Assembly: GCA_964406945.1 (NCBI GenBank)
Contig: CAYOTO010000010.1
Location: 1-64,000, forward strand
DNA from: UBA2266 sp964406945
Lineage (GTDB): Bacteria > Planctomycetota > Phycisphaerae > Sedimentisphaerales > Anaerobacaceae
Length of the DNA stretch: 64,000 nucleotides
Direction of reading: 5' to 3'
A model generated the notes under the pieces. That model had not been told where the DNA came from. It was given only the letters and a program-made list of their open reading frames with translations, and made no database searches. The position numbers and the translations under genes were made by a program. How positions within the stretch are numbered: position 1 is the stretch's first letter; each line of letters starts with the position of its first letter. Below are positions 61,130 through 64,000 of this stretch, piece by piece.

Positions 61130-61966
61130 ATGCCCGCAACCGACTCGGTACAATTCAACAAGACAGCCCATGACCGGATAAGCCGCGTATACGAGCGCCG
61201 GCACACCGAGATATTCAATCCTGTCGAGCAGGATCGTCTTCGCAAATGCCTGAAAGCCGCGGTTGATAATTTGAAAACGGGTTCCGAACAGCCCAGGGCG
61301 CTCGACGTGGGTTGCGGATCGGGCAATCTCACGAGGCACGTGATTGAGCTGGGTCTCAGAACCACCTCCGCCGATCTGTCGGAGCGGTTCCTGGAATTGA
61401 TAAGAAAGAAGTTCGCCGGTACGGGGATGTCGGACACGCTAAAGCTCAACGGCCGCGACCTTTCAAATGTCCGTTCCGAGACATACGACTTTGTCGCTGC
61501 CTATTCGGTTCTGCATCACATACCCGACTACATGAAGATGGTCGATGAGATGTGCAGGGTGGCCAAACCCGGCGGGATCGTCTATATCGATCACGAAGTC
61601 AACGAGTCTTACTGGAAACGTCCCGCCGAATACGTTGAATTTTTGAGAGCTGCCAGACCCCGCGTCAATATCAAACGCTACATCCGCCTGATGATCGACG
61701 TTCCCGGCTATATCCACATCGTCAGGCGTCTCCTTAACCCCAGATACAAGCGGGAGGGCGATATTCATGTTTGGCCCGACGATCACGTCGAGTGGGACAG
61801 AATAGAGGATGCGCTTGCAAAAAAGGGCTTCGAAATCGTACTTAAAGAAGATTATCTGCTTTACCGGAGCGTCTACGACCGGCAGGTGTTTGAAAATTAT
61901 AAGGATAAATGCACCGATCAGCGAATCCTGGCGGCACGGAAAGCTCCTGCACAACAACCAGCTTAG
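61130..61966 (+). CDS. class I SAM-dependent methyltransferase
   Basis: A 278-residue enzyme with the SAM motif ALDVGCGSGNLTRH (about 61-74), followed by the acidic end of strand two (TTSADLSERF) and YDFVAAYSVLHHIPDY as motif III. The C-terminal 130 residues are predicted helical and substrate-specific. It likely methylates a sugar in the local glycan; small-molecule or lipid methylation cannot be excluded. Its stop overlaps the stop of the opposing glycosyltransferase gene by four bases. Confidence 0.85.
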   Translation: MPATDSVQFNKTAHDRISRVYERRHTEIFNPVEQDRLRKCLKAAVDNLKTGSEQPRALDVGCGSGNLTRHVIELGLRTTSADLSERFLELIRKKFAGTGMSDTLKLNGRDLSNVRSETYDFVAAYSVLHHIPDYMKMVDEMCRVAKPGGIVYIDHEVNESYWKRPAEYVEFLRAARPRVNIKRYIRLMIDVPGYIHIVRRLLNPRYKREGDIHVWPDDHVEWDRIEDALAKKGFEIVLKEDYLLYRSVYDRQVFENYKDKCTDQRILAARKAPAQQPA

Positions 61967-62964
61967 TTTTGCCCCTTCCGTTCGTGAAACCAACGTCGGC
62001 TCACTTGCCGTTCCACACCGGCTCGGTGCGCGAAACAAGCGGCGCCTCTTGCCAACGCCACTGTCAATCGCGGGCAAACCGTCAGTAAATAAGTCCCCGC
62101 ACGTTCATACCAATTGAAAAACTCCGCGAAATCACGCACCGTTTCTCGGGCATCGGTCTTGAAGCCGTGATAAATCGTCGTTGCCAGGCTTTTTCGCAGG
62201 ACTTTCCTCGCCATGGGATTAAATCTATCCCTGGCTCCTTCCCGCTCGGACAGTTTCAGGTGTTTGCGAATCAGGCGGCGCGCCTCATCTCCTTTTTTGC
62301 CTCTCATGTGACGCCTGCTTCCGGCGGTATCAAGATCACCCAGATGCATTGTTGCCAATGGCCTCGGAATATACCCAATCTCCGGATGGCGGTATGCGAT
62401 TCGCCACCACATGTCGAAATCAGCCGCCAGCGGCCAACTCGTCTCGAAGACTCCCACCTCCTCGAATACGTCGCGGTGCACCATAATGCTTGCGGTCACA
62501 AGAGCACAACCGCGATTCGCAACCGCATCAAAGAAGTCCTGGAAATACTCCCGCCCACCCATTGCCGCCTCGAGTTTCTCCGAATCCCCGGCCAAGCTGC
62601 GCCGGTCTCCGCAGGCCCTCCAGAAGTTTGCTCCGCACCACCGAAGCCGTGGGTTTCTTTCCAGAAGTGCCATCTGGTCCTGCAACTTTTCTCTTTGCCA
62701 TTCGTCGTCATGGTCGAGAAAGGCAATCCATTGTCCACGGGCTTCGGCGATGCCGCGATTGCGAGCCGCACCGTCGCCGGCGTTCTCCTGGCGGATACAT
62801 CGCACCTTACCGCCATAACTTTCCACAATGTCGGATGTGCCATCGGAGGAGCCATCATCTATCACCACGACCTCATAATCATCGTACGTCTGGGCGAGTA
62901 CACTGTCAATCGTTCGCCGAATAAAAGCCGCCGCATTGTAAGCAGGTATCACGACGGTGATCAT
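61963..62964 (-). CDS. family 2 glycosyltransferase
   Basis: A 333-residue GT-A enzyme. Visible: TVVIPAYNAAAFIRRTI at the N-terminus, VVIDDGSSDGTSDIV (about 34-48), and the DxD-type motif FLDHDDEW (about 79-86) with the metal site. The C-terminal 100 residues contain amphipathic helices and no transmembrane segment. It follows a methyltransferase by a four-base ATGA overlap. Likely extends a glycan on the same cell surface. Confidence 0.9.
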   Translation of the reverse strand: MITVVIPAYNAAAFIRRTIDSVLAQTYDDYEVVVIDDGSSDGTSDIVESYGGKVRCIRQENAGDGAARNRGIAEARGQWIAFLDHDDEWQREKLQDQMALLERNPRLRWCGANFWRACGDRRSLAGDSEKLEAAMGGREYFQDFFDAVANRGCALVTASIMVHRDVFEEVGVFETSWPLAADFDMWWRIAYRHPEIGYIPRPLATMHLGDLDTAGSRRHMRGKKGDEARRLIRKHLKLSEREGARDRFNPMARKVLRKSLATTIYHGFKTDARETVRDFAEFFNWYERAGTYLLTVCPRLTVALARGAACFAHRAGVERQVSRRWFHERKGQN

Positions 62965-63647
62965 AGATCACCCACTTGCTCTTTCGGCCGCGCAACACAC
63001 GCGAAATGAACGTAGCGCGTATCCTTGAAGAAGTTCAGCAAGAGCAGATTGACTACCGAGAACAAGACCGTTCTATAATTGCGCTCGGGCTCGAGCCCTT
63101 CTATCGTCACCAGCTCATATCCCAGTAGCGGCCACATCTTCAACAAGCTCTTATAAGTGAAAAACCGCAGGTGCGTCCGGTCCAGAATACCGTGCTCGGT
63201 GTAATCCCAAGTTCCCCGCAGCACCAGCCTGCACAGGTTTTTGCAGAACCGAACATTTGGTATCGATGCCACAACTACGCCGTCCGCGGATAATTTGGCT
63301 TTCAGATTCTGCAGCAGCGTATAAGGATCGACCAGATGCTCGAGAATGTCATTGCATATAACGCAGTCGAAGTATGCATCGGGTAGATCCGGCACGGCAT
63401 CGACTACATTGCCCTCGATAACCTTGTCCAGTTTTTCTCGCGCCGCGGCCGCCGCATCGGAATCAAGCTCAATGCCCCAGCATTCACAGCCGTGGCGAGC
63501 CTTGATTGCGGCCGAAAAAAGCCCGCTGCTGCAACCCAGTTCCAACGTCCGCCCCACGCCTTCGGGAATGTACTTCAGCATCTCCCGCCTGCTTTGCCGC
63601 CAGTACCTTTCCGGCTTTGCCGATGTGTTCTCGATTGCTTTAGTCAT
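62961..63647 (-). CDS. class I SAM-dependent methyltransferase (second)
   Basis: A 228-residue methyltransferase with LELGCSSGLFSAAI (SAM loop) near residue 36, an acidic residue in WGIELDSDAAAAA, and the DCVICNDILEHLVDPY motif. It belongs to a type common in polysaccharide loci. The stop overlaps the glycosyltransferase start by four bases. Upstream on the strand is the flippase. Confidence 0.88.
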   Translation of the reverse strand: MTKAIENTSAKPERYWRQSRREMLKYIPEGVGRTLELGCSSGLFSAAIKARHGCECWGIELDSDAAAAAREKLDKVIEGNVVDAVPDLPDAYFDCVICNDILEHLVDPYTLLQNLKAKLSADGVVVASIPNVRFCKNLCRLVLRGTWDYTEHGILDRTHLRFFTYKSLLKMWPLLGYELVTIEGLEPERNYRTVLFSVVNLLLLNFFKDTRYVHFACVARPKEQVGDL

Positions 63648-63662
63648 TCGAACAACTGATTG

Positions 63663-64000
63663 TTAAACCTTCAAAAACTTCTTTAATTCGAGTCTGAAAT
63701 AAATCTCGATTATAACCGCATGGACAAAATAAGCAAAGCTCGTCGCAATCGCAGCCCCGTGAATTCCCATCCGGGGAACCAGAACCAGATCCAGCACAAG
63801 ATTGAGTAAGACCTGAATCGCGTTGCCGCTTTGAGCGAATCTGTATCGTTTCAAAGCATTCAATACGGGCGCATAAAGAATCACGTGCAGCATCATGACC
63901 GCTCCCACCAGCAGAATGCGAAATACGCCCGGCGTTTCCGGATACGCATGCCCGTAGACCGCCTCGGTCGCAACACCGGCCCCGGCAAACAAGGCCGCGA
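63663..64000 (-). CDS. polysaccharide flippase (Wzx/MATE-type), C-terminal part
   Basis: Partial gene running off the right edge; about 112 codons are visible. The protein has three hydrophobic helices with the repeated pattern of MOP-superfamily flippases: a VFRILLVGAVMMLHVILYAPVLNAL-type helix pair, then NLVLDLVLVPRMGIHGAAIATS, the signature loop, and a final helix with a basic tail. It would move a lipid-linked glycan across the inner membrane for the locus described here. The N-terminus lies outside the window. Confidence 0.85.
   Translation of the reverse strand, partial: AALFAGAGVATEAVYGHAYPETPGVFRILLVGAVMMLHVILYAPVLNALKRYRFAQSGNAIQVLLNLVLDLVLVPRMGIHGAAIATSFAYFVHAVIIEIYFRLELKKFLKV

Noticed and set aside
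1..64000. tRNA, rRNA, CRISPR arrays, insertion sequences and prophage genes
   Set aside because: I looked through intergenic gaps and translated products for their signatures (T-loop and CCA ends, repeat-spacer arrays, transposase and integrase motifs) and saw none.

Overview
The window looks like a chromosomal segment of an anaerobic planctomycete, most likely class Phycisphaerae (inference; no marker gene is present to prove it). It is moderately GC-rich and densely coded. It carries an LptD/OstA-type outer-membrane protein, a Lol-type ABC exporter, a complete type II secretion operon and a DUF1573 lipoprotein. It also has ExbB/ExbD proteins encoded beside a von Willebrand A protein, a SpoVG with a zinc-ribbon insertion, and a ferredoxin-dependent 2-oxoacid oxidoreductase. 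Together these point to a didermic, fermentative or anaerobic polysaccharide degrader. I see no mobile element, tRNA, rRNA, CRISPR array or replication origin.

Layout. 0.0-2.4 kb: a tiny secreted ORF and nagB-nagA (amino-sugar catabolism). 2.5-8.2 kb: korDABC behind a good sigma70-type promoter, then an ExbD-like protein and a large secreted repeat protein. 8.3-11.3 kb: a PhoD-like phosphoesterase with a TPR-like N-terminus, and clpX. 11.3-16.8 kb (minus): rarA, 5-formyl-THF cyclo-ligase, a LysM L,D-transpeptidase, a membrane-anchored VWA protein, ExbB and ExbD. 17.2 kb: an outer-membrane beta-barrel protein followed by a clear terminator. 18.1-31.6 kb (minus): lptD-like, fba, a C-terminal processing protease, lysS, two Lol-like permeases, lolD-like, ilvE and a polyprenyl diphosphate synthase. 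32-36.1 kb: a small conserved-looking protein, maf, an HExxH lipoprotein, a flavoprotein, an AMMECR1 protein and a DedA-type protein. 36.4-38.1 kb: ispE-spoVG and a solitary flgM-like gene. 38.6-52.7 kb (minus): gspC-D-E-F-G-H-I-J-K-L-M in canonical order, preceded on the same strand by a tetraheme lipoprotein and a DUF1573 lipoprotein (to 55.3 kb). 55.8-64 kb: a surface-glycan locus with glycosyltransferases, methyltransferases and the end of a flippase gene.

How they may work together. Much of the segment builds or energises the envelope: lipoprotein sorting, LPS assembly, peptidoglycan cross-linking, protein secretion, isoprenoid carriers (IspE and the polyprenyl synthase) and glycans. The most interesting candidate is the VWA-ExbB-ExbD operon. 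Its VWA protein has a TonB-like transmembrane anchor with the SxxxH motif but no TonB C-terminal domain, so a proton-motive-force-coupled VWA transducer is a reasonable hypothesis. The secretin of the type II system is also unusual: it is far longer than usual, with extra ring modules and a long acidic/proline linker.
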